6,389 nucleotides of DNA from Acidobacteriota bacterium (lineage in GTDB: Bacteria; Acidobacteriota; Vicinamibacteria; Vicinamibacterales; UBA823), in the NCBI GenBank assembly GCA_002720285.1, contig PBHT01000041.1, forward strand, positions 26,490-32,878, given 5' to 3'. Below are positions 6,130 through 6,389 of this stretch, in pieces (within the stretch, counting starts at the first letter, position 1; each line of letters opens with the position of its first letter). The translations under genes were made by a program, and so were the position numbers. The notes under the pieces were generated by a model. That model saw only the letters and a list, made by a program, of their open reading frames with translations. It was not told the origin of the DNA and did not search any database.

Positions 6130-6389
6130 ATCCTTAGTGTTGGCGTTGGTCGCTGCTGCTGTTGTTGTGCAGATCGCTGTGTTCAGCACGACGATCTATC
6201 TACATCGTAGTGTTACACATCGTGCGGTTACGCTACATCCAGCTGTAGCACTTCTTTTTCGAATGGGGCTGTGGCTAACGACTGGCATTGTCGTCAAGCA
6301 GTGGGTAGCTGTTCATCGTAAACACCACGCGTTTCCTGATGAGGAGGGCGATCCACACAGCCCGCATCTCGCTGGGTTCTGGTCGGTGC
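6122..6389 (+). CDS. Membrane fatty-acid (acyl-CoA type) desaturase, N-terminal part
   Basis: Eighty-nine codons are visible before the right edge. The N-terminus is a hydrophobic transmembrane segment (residues ~4-26), followed by the first histidine box HRSVTHR (28-34). A second hydrophobic stretch (~41-58) follows, then the second box HRKHH (65-69) continuing as AFPDEEGDPHSP. This spacing and the HRKHHxxxDxxxDPHSP context are typical of stearoyl-CoA/acyl-lipid delta-9-type desaturases, di-iron enzymes that insert a double bond into acyl chains at the membrane using O2 and an electron donor. The third His box lies outside the window, so completeness cannot be judged. It starts 136 bp after serC with its own strong ribosome site, so it may be a separate unit or the end of the serC operon. 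The regioselectivity is not determined by what is visible. Confidence 0.92.
   Translation, partial: MTSSLVLALVAAAVVVQIAVFSTTIYLHRSVTHRAVTLHPAVALLFRMGLWLTTGIVVKQWVAVHRKHHAFPDEEGDPHSPHLAGFWSV

Noticed and set aside
5896..6189. Minus-strand reading frame of 97 codons across the serC end and the desaturase start
   Set aside because: It overlaps two well-supported plus-strand genes, has low-complexity composition at its start and no recognisable motif.

Overview
The window looks like chromosomal DNA of a free-living, Gram-negative-type bacterium with moderate GC. An exported thioredoxin-like protein, a MepM-like M23 peptidase with a possible lipoprotein signal, a DUF1015-serC pair and an acyl-CoA-type desaturase together would fit an environmental Acidobacteriota-like lineage. 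That placement is a guess from protein style, not a proven taxonomy. No mobile element, CRISPR array, tRNA or rRNA was seen, and no stretch over 300 bases lacks a gene.

Layout. The left end (1-941, minus strand) holds one gene that a standard gene caller would cut short at a TGA at 305-303. The same frame stays open for 100 more codons to the window edge, and those codons encode the rest of a thioredoxin-fold domain. The TGA falls exactly where the first Cys of the CxxC motif belongs. A perfect 8-bp hairpin with a GGUC loop follows at a distance suitable for a bacterial SECIS. I read this as an exported selenoprotein, and it is the main discovery candidate here. A divergent gene (1041-2219, plus) encodes a class I/II PLP aminotransferase. 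Then come an M23 endopeptidase-like protein (2292-3557), a DUF1015 protein (3650-4876), phosphoserine aminotransferase SerC (4897-5985) and the start of a membrane fatty-acid desaturase (6122 to the right edge).

How the genes relate. DUF1015 and serC are packed tightly; an in-frame ATG for serC even overlaps the DUF1015 stop. They probably form a serine-biosynthesis unit in which SerC makes 3-phosphoserine and DUF1015 has an unproven phosphoserine- or serine-related role. The other genes look like independent units. Several of them have a TANNNT -10-like hexamer only 6-10 nt before the likely start codon and no usable Shine-Dalgarno, which suggests leaderless transcription. The desaturase instead has a strong GGAGG and a GTG start. 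TGA is an ordinary stop for DUF1015 and serC, so the TGA in the first gene is not explained by a changed genetic code.
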